Positions 16,957-26,516 of a stretch of 44,871 nt of DNA are shown in pieces. Under the pieces are notes generated by a model. The model was not told the origin of the DNA and ran no database searches. It worked only from the letters and a program-made list of their open reading frames with translations. Source of the stretch: Anaerolineaceae bacterium (GTDB taxonomy: Bacteria; Chloroflexota; Anaerolineae; Anaerolineales; Anaerolineaceae); the NCBI GenBank assembly GCA_020845515.1, contig JADLFQ010000012.1, positions 1-44,871 of the forward strand, read 5' to 3'. Each line of letters begins with the position of its first letter. The first letter of the stretch is position 1. The translations under genes and the position numbers were made by a program.

Positions 16957-17740
16957 AGTATGCCTCCTGGACCTGTTCATTATTACGAATTTCTTCAGGC
17001 AGCCCCTCAGCAATTTTCTTTCCATGGTCTAAGACGATAATTCGCTGGGAGATATCCATCACTACGCCCATATTATGCTCCACCAGCAAGACTGTTTTCC
17101 CTTCTGCGTTGAGATCCAAGATAAATTTTTTCATTTCATCAACCATCGATGTGTTCACACCTGCCGCAGGCTCATCCAGCATAATAACCTTTGGATCGGA
17201 TATCAGAACGCAAATGAACTCTAAGAGCTTACGCTGTCCATAAACCAGGTTTTCTGCCAGCTCATTTCGCAATTCATACAATTTTACTTTTTCAAGCAAA
17301 TCAAAAGCCATTTCCTTTGCTTTTTCTTCCAACAATTGAATATCTTTCGTATGCAAAATTCGTTTTAGATTATTCTCTTCTTGATGCTGTTGTACGGATA
17401 CCAACACATTGTCTAAAACTGTTAAGCTTGGAAAAATGCTCACGCTTTGAAACGTTCTTCCAATTCCCATTAAGGAAATTTTATCGGGGGGTAGTCGGGT
17501 AATCTCTTTTTCCTGATAATATATTCGTCCTTCTTCCGGTCTCAAAAAACCTGTGATACAGTTGAAAAGGGTGGTTTTTCCAGACCCATTCGGGCCGATG
17601 ATACTTAACAGTTCACCCGGTTTTACTTCAATATTCACCTGATCCAGCGCGATGACACCATCAAAACGTTTTGTAATCTCTTCAATCTTAAATACCGGGT
17701 TTTGTTTGCTTTCGAGAGGATTGTTCAGTACACGGTTCAT
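16946..17740 (-). CDS. livG: Branched-chain-type ABC transporter ATPase LivG (cassette 2)
   Basis: A 264-aa ATPase with Walker A GPNGSGKTT, VYGQRKLLEF signature region, Walker B VIMLDEPAAGVN and VEHNMGVVMDISQRIIVLD. It ends QVQEAYFG like its paralog. It overlaps livM by 4 nt. Its sequence is as close to the cassette 1 LivG as expected from a cassette-level duplication, but it is more AT-rich with many more Lys/Asn/Ile codons, so the copies have drifted or come from different donors. Confidence 0.92.
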   Translation of the reverse strand: MNRVLNNPLESKQNPVFKIEEITKRFDGVIALDQVNIEVKPGELLSIIGPNGSGKTTLFNCITGFLRPEEGRIYYQEKEITRLPPDKISLMGIGRTFQSVSIFPSLTVLDNVLVSVQQHQEENNLKRILHTKDIQLLEEKAKEMAFDLLEKVKLYELRNELAENLVYGQRKLLEFICVLISDPKVIMLDEPAAGVNTSMVDEMKKFILDLNAEGKTVLLVEHNMGVVMDISQRIIVLDHGKKIAEGLPEEIRNNEQVQEAYFGT

Positions 17741-18750
17741 AATACGGTCTCAGAGTGGGGAGTTTTTGACTTTTTGCCTTTTTTTTCAAGGCTGGAAATG
17801 ACGCCGTCCAGGCCGTTGGGCATGTAGAGAGTTACCAATATCAGAATTAGCCCATATACCATTTGCTGAAGCTGGGGCGCGATCGCTTTTTCGCCGCCGA
17901 CCTCTAGAAAACGCGGTAGGACGCTAAATATCACCGCGCCAATGATTACACCCCGCATTTTTCCTACGCCCCCTACAAAGACCATGATCATTAAAGTATT
18001 TGTAATTTCCAATCCCATATCAGAAGGACAAACTACAGAAAGATACTGAGCCTGGAAACTGCCAAGGGCGCCAATGACAAAACCGCTTAATACAAAGGCA
18101 ATCAATTTGTACCGCAAGGGGTTAATTCCAATTGCGGCTGCGCGGATTTCATCTTCCCGCACCGCAATAAATGCTCGTCCTGTCCGTGAGCGGTTGACTG
18201 CCCAGATTAACAGGAACAACAGGGCTGCGACCGGTAATAAAAGATAATAATACTGGAAGGGCTTGGTAATTTTAAGAGCAATATCCGTAAACGGGATAGA
18301 TAAAAGTGGTCGTTTTACCCCCAGCGAACAGAGCGACCCACCAGTAATATCCACCGCCGAATTGACAACCATTTGAGCGATGATAGCAAATCCCAGCGTC
18401 CCAATTGCAAAGGTCACATGGCGAATACGAAAAAATGCCACCCCCACAAATAGCGATAAGACAGCCATCGTAACCGCTGCAAATAAAATGCTCCCAAACC
18501 ATCCAAAACCAAATCTCGAGCCAACCAGGGAGGTCATATATGCTCCCAACCCCAAAAATACGGATTGGCCCAGCGATACCTGCCCCACCTGGCCGGCGAT
18601 CAAATCGAATGCCAAAGCAAATACCGTCCAGCGGGTGGCATCGATTAACGCATTGAGAATATAGCCGGATTTAAAAACTTGGGGGGCAATGATCAGGAAC
18701 GCAGCCAGAAGAATAAATAATGTGATTCGAAAGACCTTTTTCTGCTTCAT
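17737..18750 (-). CDS. livM: Branched-chain-type ABC transporter permease LivM (cassette 2)
   Basis: A 337-aa polytopic permease with FDLIAGQVGQVSLGQSVFLGLGAYM near the N-terminus and the ATPase-contact loop GRAFIAVREDEIRAAAIGINP. The C-terminus carries a short Lys/Ser-rich cytoplasmic tail. It overlaps livH and livG by 4 nt on each side, so these genes are tightly coupled. It is the paralog of the LivM at 10442-11449. Confidence 0.92.
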   Translation of the reverse strand: MKQKKVFRITLFILLAAFLIIAPQVFKSGYILNALIDATRWTVFALAFDLIAGQVGQVSLGQSVFLGLGAYMTSLVGSRFGFGWFGSILFAAVTMAVLSLFVGVAFFRIRHVTFAIGTLGFAIIAQMVVNSAVDITGGSLCSLGVKRPLLSIPFTDIALKITKPFQYYYLLLPVAALLFLLIWAVNRSRTGRAFIAVREDEIRAAAIGINPLRYKLIAFVLSGFVIGALGSFQAQYLSVVCPSDMGLEITNTLMIMVFVGGVGKMRGVIIGAVIFSVLPRFLEVGGEKAIAPQLQQMVYGLILILVTLYMPNGLDGVISSLEKKGKKSKTPHSETVL

Positions 18751-19628
18751 AGCCCAATCCTTTTACCAAAAAGGCCATTTGGACGTAAGAATAGTACAGC
18801 AATAAAAAACACAAATGCAGCTACATCTTTATAGGCCAGCGACACATAACCGCCAAAGAGGGATTCGATCATACCAATGATAAAACTTGCATAGATTGCA
18901 CCATTAACCTGTCCCATTCCCCCCATAATGATAGCGGCCAGCGCTTTGAGGGTCAGCATAGACCCCATATGAGGATAGACATTAAACAAGGGCGAAACTA
19001 ATGCTGCCGCCAATCCTGTGATTGCGCCCCCAATTGCAAAAGTGATGATCGAAATCCGGTGAGTATCAATGCCCAACAATTTGCTTACAGTCTGATTTTG
19101 AGAGACGGCCCGCATCGTTTTTCCAAGTTTGGTATAACGCACAAACCATTGCAAGGCAATAAATACAAGAACGGTCACTGCCAGAACAATCCAGCGTTGT
19201 ACGGAAGCGCGCATGCCAAATAATGTAACGATTTGGGATGTGTAGATAGTTGGAACATGCCGCGGGTCAGTTGTAAAAAACCAGACTGCAGCATTTTGAA
19301 TGATGATGGATAAGCCGAGTGTGGCAATAATATGAGCGCGAAAGCTTTTATCCAGAATGGGGTTGATGGTCAATCTTTCCATGATCACCGAATAAACCCC
19401 GGTCAAAAGAATAACCAATATTACGATGAACCAATAAGGAAATTGGGTAAAATTCAATAAAAGATACAAAGTATAACCGGAAACCATAAATAGGTCGCCG
19501 TGAGCAAAATTAACGACATTAAACACGCTGAAGGTCAACACCAATCCTAGGGTAACAAGAGCATATAGAGACCCCAGTGTCAATCCATTCAGCACTTGCT
19601 CCATCAACGTTGTAAGTGAAAAACTCAT
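18747..19628 (-). CDS. livH: Branched-chain-type ABC transporter permease LivH (cassette 2)
   Basis: A 293-aa permease with NGLTLGSLYALVTLGLVLTF, NVVNFAHGDLFMVSGY and the loop TKLGKTMRAVSQNQTVSKLLGIDT. Multiple transmembrane helices are evident. As in cassette 1 it is separated from the upstream binding protein by a hairpin (19689-19730) but joined to livM by a 4-nt overlap. Confidence 0.92.
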   Translation of the reverse strand: MSFSLTTLMEQVLNGLTLGSLYALVTLGLVLTFSVFNVVNFAHGDLFMVSGYTLYLLLNFTQFPYWFIVILVILLTGVYSVIMERLTINPILDKSFRAHIIATLGLSIIIQNAAVWFFTTDPRHVPTIYTSQIVTLFGMRASVQRWIVLAVTVLVFIALQWFVRYTKLGKTMRAVSQNQTVSKLLGIDTHRISIITFAIGGAITGLAAALVSPLFNVYPHMGSMLTLKALAAIIMGGMGQVNGAIYASFIIGMIESLFGGYVSLAYKDVAAFVFFIAVLFLRPNGLFGKRIGL

Positions 19629-19688
19629 ATGGTTATCCTAAAAAATAATTGGATTATGACGATAGCGTTCAAACAATATGGAACAAGG

Positions 19689-19730
19689 CCGTTCGATAGC
19701 AGTAAGTATAGAGAAACTGCTATCGAACGG
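19689..19730 (-). other. Intercistronic hairpin between binding protein 2 and livH
   Basis: A perfect 15-bp stem (CCGTTCGATAGCAGT against its complement) with a 12-nt loop in the 119-bp gap between the binding-protein stop and livH. On the minus strand no T-run follows, so it fits an mRNA-stabilising or processing element rather than a terminator. It has the same position, but unrelated sequence, as the hairpin in cassette 1. Confidence 0.7.
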
Positions 19731-19747
19731 ACGGTTGGTAAAAAAGT

Positions 19748-21022
19748 TTACTTGACGATGTAATCTGAATGGTCAACCGGCTTTAATTCTACAGTTTCCA
19801 ACACGGTTGCCCGGCCGTCTTTGTTTATTTCCAAAGAGCCATCAAGGTATCCCTGGTTGTATTCATCAAATTTAATCTTGCCGGCAGGCGTATCGAGATC
19901 AAGAGCCGCAATAGCATCGCGTATATTCGCCCGATTAATTTCCTTGCCCGCTGCAATAACATCTTTGATCGCTGGGACTACGGTATACATGAAGGCATAA
20001 TATCCGGACATGCGTTCGAGAGTGACAGGTTTGTTGTGGAATTCAATAAATTTCTTTGAAAACTCCTTGTCTTGATCAGCAGAGAAGAAGGAGAACTCAG
20101 TTACTCCCTCAGCTATCTTGGTGTTATCCTTCAGCAACTCATTGACAAGATCAGAAACACAGGAGCCGCGCGAGAACATAGGCAGGTCCAAACCCACCTC
20201 ATACTTCTGGCGCATAAAGGTGGAGCAGGACTGGTCGTCCATGAAGACTAACATGGCTTCCGCATCTGAATTTTTGATTTTTGTCAAGACAGGGCGGTAG
20301 TCTGCGGTGCTGCCTTCAAAATATTCCTCGCTGACCACATCAACCCCAAGTCGTTTAAACTGATTGGTATACACCACACCTGCGCCACGCGCCATCTGAT
20401 TATCATTTCCCACAATGGCAATTTTCTTGGTCTTGCCGGCGATATACTCCGCAAATCCCTGGCCCATGATGAGATCATCTGGGTTAATTTTAAAGAACCA
20501 TTCGTTTCCGCCTTTACCAATTTGCATATACACAAACGCATTTGTAGAAGAAGCTTCAACGGTCGGGGTTTCGAGCTCATCAATAATGGGGACTGCGGGC
20601 AGTGTCGCAGAGCTGGAGCCACAACCAATCATCACATCTACTTCATCAACTTCAACGAGTTTGCGCACCGCGCTGACCGCGTCTGTTGCATTGGCTTTAT
20701 TATCAGCCTTGTAGATTTCAATGGGGTGACCTTCAATCATGCCGCCAATTTCGTCCATGGCCATATCAATTCCCAGGACGTAACTCTCACCGAGAGAAGC
20801 GAGCGTCCCAGTCAACGGCAGGCACAGGCCTAGCTTGATCGGTTTCAAATCTGCTGTTGGCTCAGGAGCTGCCGGCGCTTCAGTCGGAGCAGTGTCCGCT
20901 GTTGCCGCAGAGCTTTCAACGGTTGGCTTGGCGGCAGGAGCTTCGGTTGCAGCCGGAGCCGCGCAGCCAGCCAGAAGGATGGCAAGTGCAATTAACACAT
21001 TTAAAACCCAATACTTCTTCAT
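19748..21022 (-). CDS. Branched-chain-type ABC transporter substrate-binding lipoprotein (cassette 2)
   Basis: A 424-aa Peripla_BP_6 binding protein. The signal peptide ends at lipobox ILLAGCAAP (Cys about residue 20); an Ala/Pro/Thr linker runs to about residue 60, then IKLGLCLPLTGTLASLGESYVLGIDMAMDEIGG and IEIYKADNKANATDAVSAVRKLVE. It is homologous along its length to the cassette 1 protein, but ligand-loop residues differ (for example CGSSSATLPAVP against GGASSATLASMP), so a related but distinct ligand is likely. It is the first gene of cassette 2, about 100 bp from an operator-bearing promoter. Confidence 0.92.
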   Translation of the reverse strand: MKKYWVLNVLIALAILLAGCAAPAATEAPAAKPTVESSAATADTAPTEAPAAPEPTADLKPIKLGLCLPLTGTLASLGESYVLGIDMAMDEIGGMIEGHPIEIYKADNKANATDAVSAVRKLVEVDEVDVMIGCGSSSATLPAVPIIDELETPTVEASSTNAFVYMQIGKGGNEWFFKINPDDLIMGQGFAEYIAGKTKKIAIVGNDNQMARGAGVVYTNQFKRLGVDVVSEEYFEGSTADYRPVLTKIKNSDAEAMLVFMDDQSCSTFMRQKYEVGLDLPMFSRGSCVSDLVNELLKDNTKIAEGVTEFSFFSADQDKEFSKKFIEFHNKPVTLERMSGYYAFMYTVVPAIKDVIAAGKEINRANIRDAIAALDLDTPAGKIKFDEYNQGYLDGSLEINKDGRATVLETVELKPVDHSDYIVK

Positions 21023-21124
21023 ATTATTCTCCTCATAATTGAAATATATGTCCCAGAGGGGATAATCCCTGGGTTAAATCGCTATTCGATTGAAAATGTA
21101 CAACGATAAATTGTTACTGTAGGA

Positions 21125-21173
21125 GAAATGCCATTTCGTTATTGATTATTACATTTTTCCAATCGAAAGTCAA
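21125..21173 (-). promoter_or_regulatory. Promoter and IclR-type operator of the Liv2 operon
   Basis: On the minus strand TTGACT (21168-21173), a 17-bp spacer and AATAAT (21145-21150) are followed after 7 bp by GAAATGGCATTTC (21125-21137), a perfect 6+1+6 palindrome close to the known IclR consensus TGGAAATNATTTCCA. The segment ATTCCCTATTGACTTT is shared with the deaminase promoter. The site would overlap the transcription start, as for a repressor. Confidence 0.72.
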
Positions 21174-21198
21174 TAGGGAATTTTTCTGAGATTTTGAC

Positions 21199-21993
21199 CT
21201 ATGACCAATTACTCATGTCGGATCGTCTGGCAATTTCACTCACAATCTCCCGCCCCAGCGCTATCAGTTCCTCGATGTTGAGCCGTCCATCCTGGACCAG
21301 ATGGCGCGGATAGGTCAAACTGACCGCTAAATTTATGGGGGGATCTCCTGACTTATAGAGAGGCACCCCTACGGCGCCAATGGCATCATATTGCTCACCG
21401 TCATTAATGGCATAACCTTTCTCCCGGATCTCCTCCAATTGTTGCAGCAAAGCCTGGGGAGTGGAAAGTGTTCGGGATGTAAACACGCGCAGTGGAACCT
21501 TCTTTAAGAATTCCCCAACATAGCCATCGTCTGCATGAGCCAGCAATACTTTTCCCATGGCGGTAGAATATAATGGAAAAGATTGCCCTGGTTCAACCGC
21601 AATCTTGATCGGCCCGCGACCAACAAGTACAGCCAGATAGATCACTTCAAATTGGCTGAGCGTTCCCAAAAATAAATTGTGTTCAAATCTGTTGGAAAAA
21701 CCTTCAAAAACTTTTTTAGCCACCGCCGGCAAAGGATTGTGAAAAGAGTAGCTGGTAGCCAATCTCAGCACTTTTGGCCCCAGCGAGTAACTCTGCCCCC
21801 CTTTATTCTGCTCTAGGTAGCCGGCATTACACAGCGTTCTTACAATTCGGAAAACCGTAGTCGGGTTGATGCCAAGCTCCCGCCCCAGCTCTCGGATTCC
21901 TCGTTCTGTATGTTCGGCGGAAAAAGCATCCAGCACTTCGAGCGCTTTTGCCACAGTTTGGTTTGGCTGTTTCTCGTCGGGTATATTTTTCAC
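21199..21993 (-). CDS. IclR family transcriptional regulator (right)
   Basis: A 264-aa regulator with a winged HTH (recognition region RELGRELGINPTTVFRIVRT, about residues 33-55) and an IclR effector domain (TAMGKVLLAHADD, EKGYAINDGEQYDAIGAVGVP, SLTYPRHL). It is paralogous to the IclR at 3462-4337. ATG 21993 is preceded by AGGAGG. It is transcribed from a promoter abutting the right 324-bp repeat and upstream of the Liv2 operon on the same strand. Probable role: substrate-responsive control of the island. Confidence 0.92.
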   Translation of the reverse strand: MKNIPDEKQPNQTVAKALEVLDAFSAEHTERGIRELGRELGINPTTVFRIVRTLCNAGYLEQNKGGQSYSLGPKVLRLATSYSFHNPLPAVAKKVFEGFSNRFEHNLFLGTLSQFEVIYLAVLVGRGPIKIAVEPGQSFPLYSTAMGKVLLAHADDGYVGEFLKKVPLRVFTSRTLSTPQALLQQLEEIREKGYAINDGEQYDAIGAVGVPLYKSGDPPINLAVSLTYPRHLVQDGRLNIEELIALGREIVSEIARRSDMSNWS

Positions 21994-22042
21994 ACTTCCT
22001 CCTGGGAACTGGATAGCTTGAAAACACGAAGAGCTTGTAGAC

Positions 22043-22078
22043 GAAACAATGTTTCTTTTATTGTACGAGAGACTATAT

Positions 22079-22088
<10 letters not shown>
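22043..22088 (-). promoter_or_regulatory. Promoter and operator of the right iclR gene, -35 inside the repeat
   Basis: On the minus strand TTGTAA (22083-22088), a 17-bp spacer and TACAAT (22060-22065) precede the perfect palindrome GAAACATTGTTTC (22043-22055). The -35 hexamer lies within the first bases of the right direct repeat, so the repeat/island junction appears to have created or preserved the promoter of the regulator. Confidence 0.6.
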
Positions 22089-23538
<1,450 letters not shown>

Positions 23539-23614
23539 TCATTCAATTAATTTTAGTTTGTAATACGAGTTCTGCACCCAATAGGGGCATCTGAACTCGT
23601 CTTGTATGGTATTC

Positions 23615-24553
23615 TCACAAATCAATCGCCGAAAACTGCTTGAACTCAGTAAGGTCATACGGCGTTTCTTGGTACACATAGTAATTAATCCAGTTGGCAA
23701 ACAGCAGGTTGGCGTGCCCGCGCCAGCGCACCAACGGCAGACGGGCAGGGTCATCCTTCTCAAAGTAATTGACCGGAATTTCAATCGGCTGGCCGGCCGC
23801 CACATCACGGTCATACTCTTTCTTCAGGGTCAACGGGTCATACTCCGAATGGCCGGTTACAAAAACCTGCCGGCCGTCCTGCGTAGCGACAATATACACC
23901 CCCGCCTCCTCCGATTCAGCCAGTACCTTGAGTTGTGGAACTTTTTCAACATCAGTCCGGCGGATCTCCGTATGACGGGAATGGGGTGCATAAAAAACAT
24001 CGTCAAAGCCGCGCAGCAGCTTGACATTCTTTTCCAGCACACGGTGAGGAAACACCCCAAACTGTTTGGCCGGCAGCGGGTACTTGGGAATGCCAAACTG
24101 GTGGTAGAGTGCCGCTTGTGCACCCCAACAAATGTAAAACAGGGAAAAGACATTCTCCAATCCCCAATCCATAATTTCTGTCAGCTCCGGCCAATAATCC
24201 ACCTCCTCAAATTCCAAGTGCTCCACCGGCGCGCCAGTGATCACCAGCGCATCAAATTTTTGGTCGCGAATCTGATCAAATGTCTGGTAAAACGCCAACA
24301 AGTGCTCCTCGGGAGTATTTTTACTCTTATGCGAATTGGTGCGCACCAGCGTAACCTCAACCTGAAGTGCCGTATTTCCAAGCAGGCGCAACAGCTGGGT
24401 TTCTGTGGCAATTTTCGTCGGCATCAGGTTCAAGATGGCAATTCTTAAAGGGCGAATATCCTGATGGAGGGCACGGTTCTCATCCATCGTAAAGATATTC
24501 TCATTGCGTAAAATTTCTTTGGCAGGAAGTTGGTCGGGAATTTTTATAGGCAT
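23615..24553 (-). CDS. metA: Homoserine O-acetyltransferase (MetA family)
   Basis: A 312-aa enzyme that acylates homoserine to start methionine synthesis. Family marks are [32 protein letters not shown], the catalytic Cys in [20 protein letters not shown] and the distal TGHSEYDP. At the position known to decide acyl donor (Gly111 in the E. coli succinyltransferase, Glu111 in acetyl-using enzymes) the sequence reads GAPVEHLEF, i.e. Glu, so acetyl-CoA use is predicted and fits with MetY downstream. ATG 24553 is chosen for AGAGGAGG just upstream; an earlier ATG at 24589 lacks one. Expression appears to be governed by the attenuator described upstream. Confidence 0.94.
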   Translation of the reverse strand: MPIKIPDQLPAKEILRNENIFTMDENRALHQDIRPLRIAILNLMPTKIATETQLLRLLGNTALQVEVTLVRTNSHKSKNTPEEHLLAFYQTFDQIRDQKFDALVITGAPVEHLEFEEVDYWPELTEIMDWGLENVFSLFYICWGAQAALYHQFGIPKYPLPAKQFGVFPHRVLEKNVKLLRGFDDVFYAPHSRHTEIRRTDVEKVPQLKVLAESEEAGVYIVATQDGRQVFVTGHSEYDPLTLKKEYDRDVAAGQPIEIPVNYFEKDDPARLPLVRWRGHANLLFANWINYYVYQETPYDLTEFKQFSAIDL

Positions 24554-24630
24554 GGAACCTCCTCTATAAGTTATTTCATGAAATCGCATGTTCTATCCAA
24601 GTGCACCGAGCAAGAAACTGTTCAATAAAA

Positions 24631-24658
24631 ACAAAAAACTCAGGAGCCATTTCCTGAG
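24631..24658 (-). terminator. Attenuator terminator in the metA leader
   Basis: On the minus strand CTCAGGA (24652-24658) pairs with TCCTGAG (24639-24645) and is followed by TTTTTTG. The 5' arm can alternatively pair with CCCTGAG at 24666-24672, or with CCCCTGAG at 24695-24702, so terminator and antiterminator are mutually exclusive. It lies about 80 nt before the metA start codon and would end transcripts before the gene. Confidence 0.75.
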
Positions 24659-24675
24659 CCTTCTCCTCAGGGCTA

Positions 24676-24773
24676 TTGCTCCACCAAACTATTTCTCAGG
24701 GGAGCAATACACCCGTCCACGGATTTGCACTCTCATCGAGAGCGATGCAGCCTCCGGGGTGCTCTTGCTCCCC
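24676..24773 (-). promoter_or_regulatory. metA leader: competing stems of a putative methionine attenuator
   Basis: On the minus strand segment 1, GGGGAGCAA (24765-24773, inside the leader ORF), pairs with segment 2, TTGCTCCCC (24699-24707). Segment 2 can instead pair with segment 3, GGAGCAA (24676-24682). Between 1 and 2 a further hairpin forms (CACCC/GGGTG, CGGA/TCCG, CTCTC/GAGAG). Segment 3 is followed directly by the antiterminator/terminator arms. The order leader peptide, 1:2, 2:3, terminator matches attenuation. It does not match the SAM riboswitch consensus sequences I know. Confidence 0.6.
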
Positions 24774-24807
24774 AACGCATATCCATAGACATTTGTTTCC
24801 TGTTCAT
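24733..24807 (-). CDS. Met-rich leader peptide of metA
   Basis: A 24-codon ORF on the minus strand, ATG at 24807 and TGA at 24733-24735, with an AGG-containing ribosome site (ACGAGG, 24816-24821) 8 nt upstream. Met codons are at positions 1, 6, 8 and 10 (MNRKQMSMDMRWG); the rest is Arg-rich. It begins about 44 nt after the predicted transcription start. Bases 24765-24773 right after the Met cluster form one arm of a 9-bp stem, so a ribosome waiting at Met codons would block folding. This is the layout of classical amino-acid attenuators such as trp or his leaders. It was not previously a recognised gene to me; the call rests on position, codons and folding alternatives. Confidence 0.55.
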   Translation of the reverse strand: MNRKQMSMDMRWGARAPRRLHRSR

Positions 24808-24857
24808 TTCGTAAACCTCGTGTAATTGCATTTGTAAATCCCTTATATTCGATAAGA

Positions 24858-24886
24858 TTTATACGGTATTTTCAAAATTTTGTCAA
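24858..24886 (-). promoter_or_regulatory. Promoter of the metA-metY operon
   Basis: TTGACA (24881-24886), a 17-bp spacer and TATAAA (24858-24863) on the minus strand form a near-consensus promoter, placing the start near 24851. A leader of about 300 nt then precedes metA, holding the leader ORF and attenuator. No gene is seen between this promoter and the plus-strand gene at 25085-25175. Confidence 0.75.
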
Positions 24887-25174
24887 GCCCGCTGGTTTTT
24901 ATGTTTTTCCTTCTTTCCTGGTGTTTCTTAGTCTTGTTTCCAGTGCAGAACGTGTATTTCGATGGCTTTCAGCCAGCCATTTCAGAATTTTGTACCACAA
25001 ACCAGCCTATTGGTTGGCAGAGACTTTGTTGATAAATGTACATTCGCCGCCCCAATTCTTACACAGGCTATGATTATTTTTTGAATGCCATATCTTAAGA
25101 TCTTAGATTCAAATAGTCGTATAATTGAAGAAATTTGGCCTCCAGTATTAGATGTTTTTAGGGAAGGAGTGAAC

Positions 25175-25816
25175 GTGACGGCGCAGGTTGAGCAGGATTT
25201 ATACCAATTCAGTACCTATGCCCCGCAGATTGACCTTTCATTTCACCAGTATTTGCTCATCGGCGATGAGCCGGTTTTATTTCATACGGGAGATGTGCGA
25301 GGGGCAGCCGCTTTAATTCCGCAGTTAAACGCGACTCTCAATGGCAAAACCTTGAAATATATCTTCGTTTCTCATTTTGAGGCGGATGAATGTGGAGGGC
25401 TGTCTCTAATTTCAGGCAGTTTTCCAGAGGCTGTAACCGTTTGTTCAGAGGTAACCGCACGCCAGCTTGTCGGGTTTGGATATAAAAATAAGATCCTTAC
25501 TAAAAAGCCCGGAGAAAAACTCATTTCCAATTCATATGAATTGGAATTTTTCAGTTACCCTTCTGAAATGCACCTTTGGGAGGGTTTATTGGCTTTGGAA
25601 AATCGGCGCGGTATTTTCTTCAGCAGCGACATCATGATCCGGCGCGGGCAAGCAAACGGTATTATTATAGACACCGCTTGGAATACCGAGATAAACAATA
25701 TCCGCCCGGAGCAAGTGCCTGACCCGGAACGGCTTGCCCAATTACAAAAAACACTGACCCAATTAAGTCCAAAATTAGTAGCTACAGGTCATGGCCCTTG
25801 CCTTAGATTGAACTAG
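25175..25816 (+). CDS. Metallo-beta-lactamase-fold diiron protein (flavodiiron ODP-like)
   Basis: A 213-aa protein resembling the oxygen-binding diiron domain of flavodiiron proteins without the flavodoxin part. It shows DLSFHQYLLIGDEPVLFHTG, then SHFEADECGG, the H-x-E-x-D metal motif of flavodiiron rather than the HxHxDH of hydrolases, followed by FFSSDIMIRRG and the terminal ATGHGP. Such domains bind or reduce O2 or NO, or act as signal proteins. The start is taken as GTG 25175 because AAGGAG lies 5 nt upstream; the open frame reaches an ATG at 25085, which would add 30 residues. It lies just upstream of a flavin-binding protein gene, a plausible partner. Confidence 0.75.
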   Translation: MTAQVEQDLYQFSTYAPQIDLSFHQYLLIGDEPVLFHTGDVRGAAALIPQLNATLNGKTLKYIFVSHFEADECGGLSLISGSFPEAVTVCSEVTARQLVGFGYKNKILTKKPGEKLISNSYELEFFSYPSEMHLWEGLLALENRRGIFFSSDIMIRRGQANGIIIDTAWNTEINNIRPEQVPDPERLAQLQKTLTQLSPKLVATGHGPCLRLN

Positions 25817-25885
25817 CTATTTTGCCCACTGTCTCATTTACCAATAAGTCACAATAGGATCAAAAAATAAAGGACATCAGAACAA

Positions 25886-26263
25886 ATGATTGACAAAAAA
25901 CTCATGGAAGTGCTCACCACCCCCCCTGATGCCGCTTTTGCAATTGTTACCCAGGGTTTGGGTGAGCCTCATGTCATCAATTCATGGAACAGCTATGTAC
26001 TTGTAACCGATAAGGATAAGTTTCTTATTCCCGCAGGACGAATGTTTGAAACAGAAAAAAACCTCAAAAGAAACAATAAGGTTAAACTGACAATAGCCAA
26101 CAGAGAGGTTGAGGGCAAAACCTACAAAGGGACGGGTTTCCTGGTTAGGGGTACTGCAAGCTTTGATAAAGAAGGTGCGGATTTCGACGCAATAAAAGCA
26201 AAATTTCCATGGGCCAGAGCAGCATTAGTGGTGACAATCGAATCAGCAGAACAAACCCTCTAA
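25886..26263 (+). CDS. Pyridoxamine 5'-phosphate oxidase-like flavin/F420-binding protein
   Basis: A 125-aa split-barrel protein: DAAFAIVTQGLGEPHVINSWNSYVLV, LIPAGRMFETEKNLKRNNKVKLTIANRE and KGTGFLVRGTASF. It matches the PNPOx-like family that binds FMN or F420 as a dimer and acts as a small reductase or redox sensor. ATG 25886 follows AAAGGACATC. The gap of about 70 bp after the diiron protein suggests co-transcription. Confidence 0.8.
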   Translation: MIDKKLMEVLTTPPDAAFAIVTQGLGEPHVINSWNSYVLVTDKDKFLIPAGRMFETEKNLKRNNKVKLTIANREVEGKTYKGTGFLVRGTASFDKEGADFDAIKAKFPWARAALVVTIESAEQTL

Positions 26264-26516
26264 TGTCATAAGAACAATCAAGCCGGGCTAGTATTTGGCC
26301 AATGCTTCCACAGGAAATTCTATGCCGGCTTGTGGGAGCAGTTCCCGTAAGAATCCAGCTCTGCTTGCAGGGCGTAACTCCTGCCTATAAAACTGTTCGC
26401 GGGACAACCACCGTGTTAGGCTGTCGTCGTTCGCGCTTGTTATCTCCTGCTCCCGGCGATGTTCTCTTTATTGAGATGCTTTGAATGTTATAATCAATTT
26501 GAATGATGGAGGATGG

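Noticed and set aside
24626-24800. SAM-type riboswitch in the metA leader
   Set aside because: A 9-bp closing stem and internal hairpins suggested an aptamer, but the conserved SAM-I, SAM-II or SAH core sequences are absent, while a Met-rich ORF with its own ribosome site overlaps the first arm. Attenuation fits better.
26302-26484. 60-aa frame before the MBL hydrolase
   Set aside because: No ribosome site and no protein-like composition; more likely intergenic.
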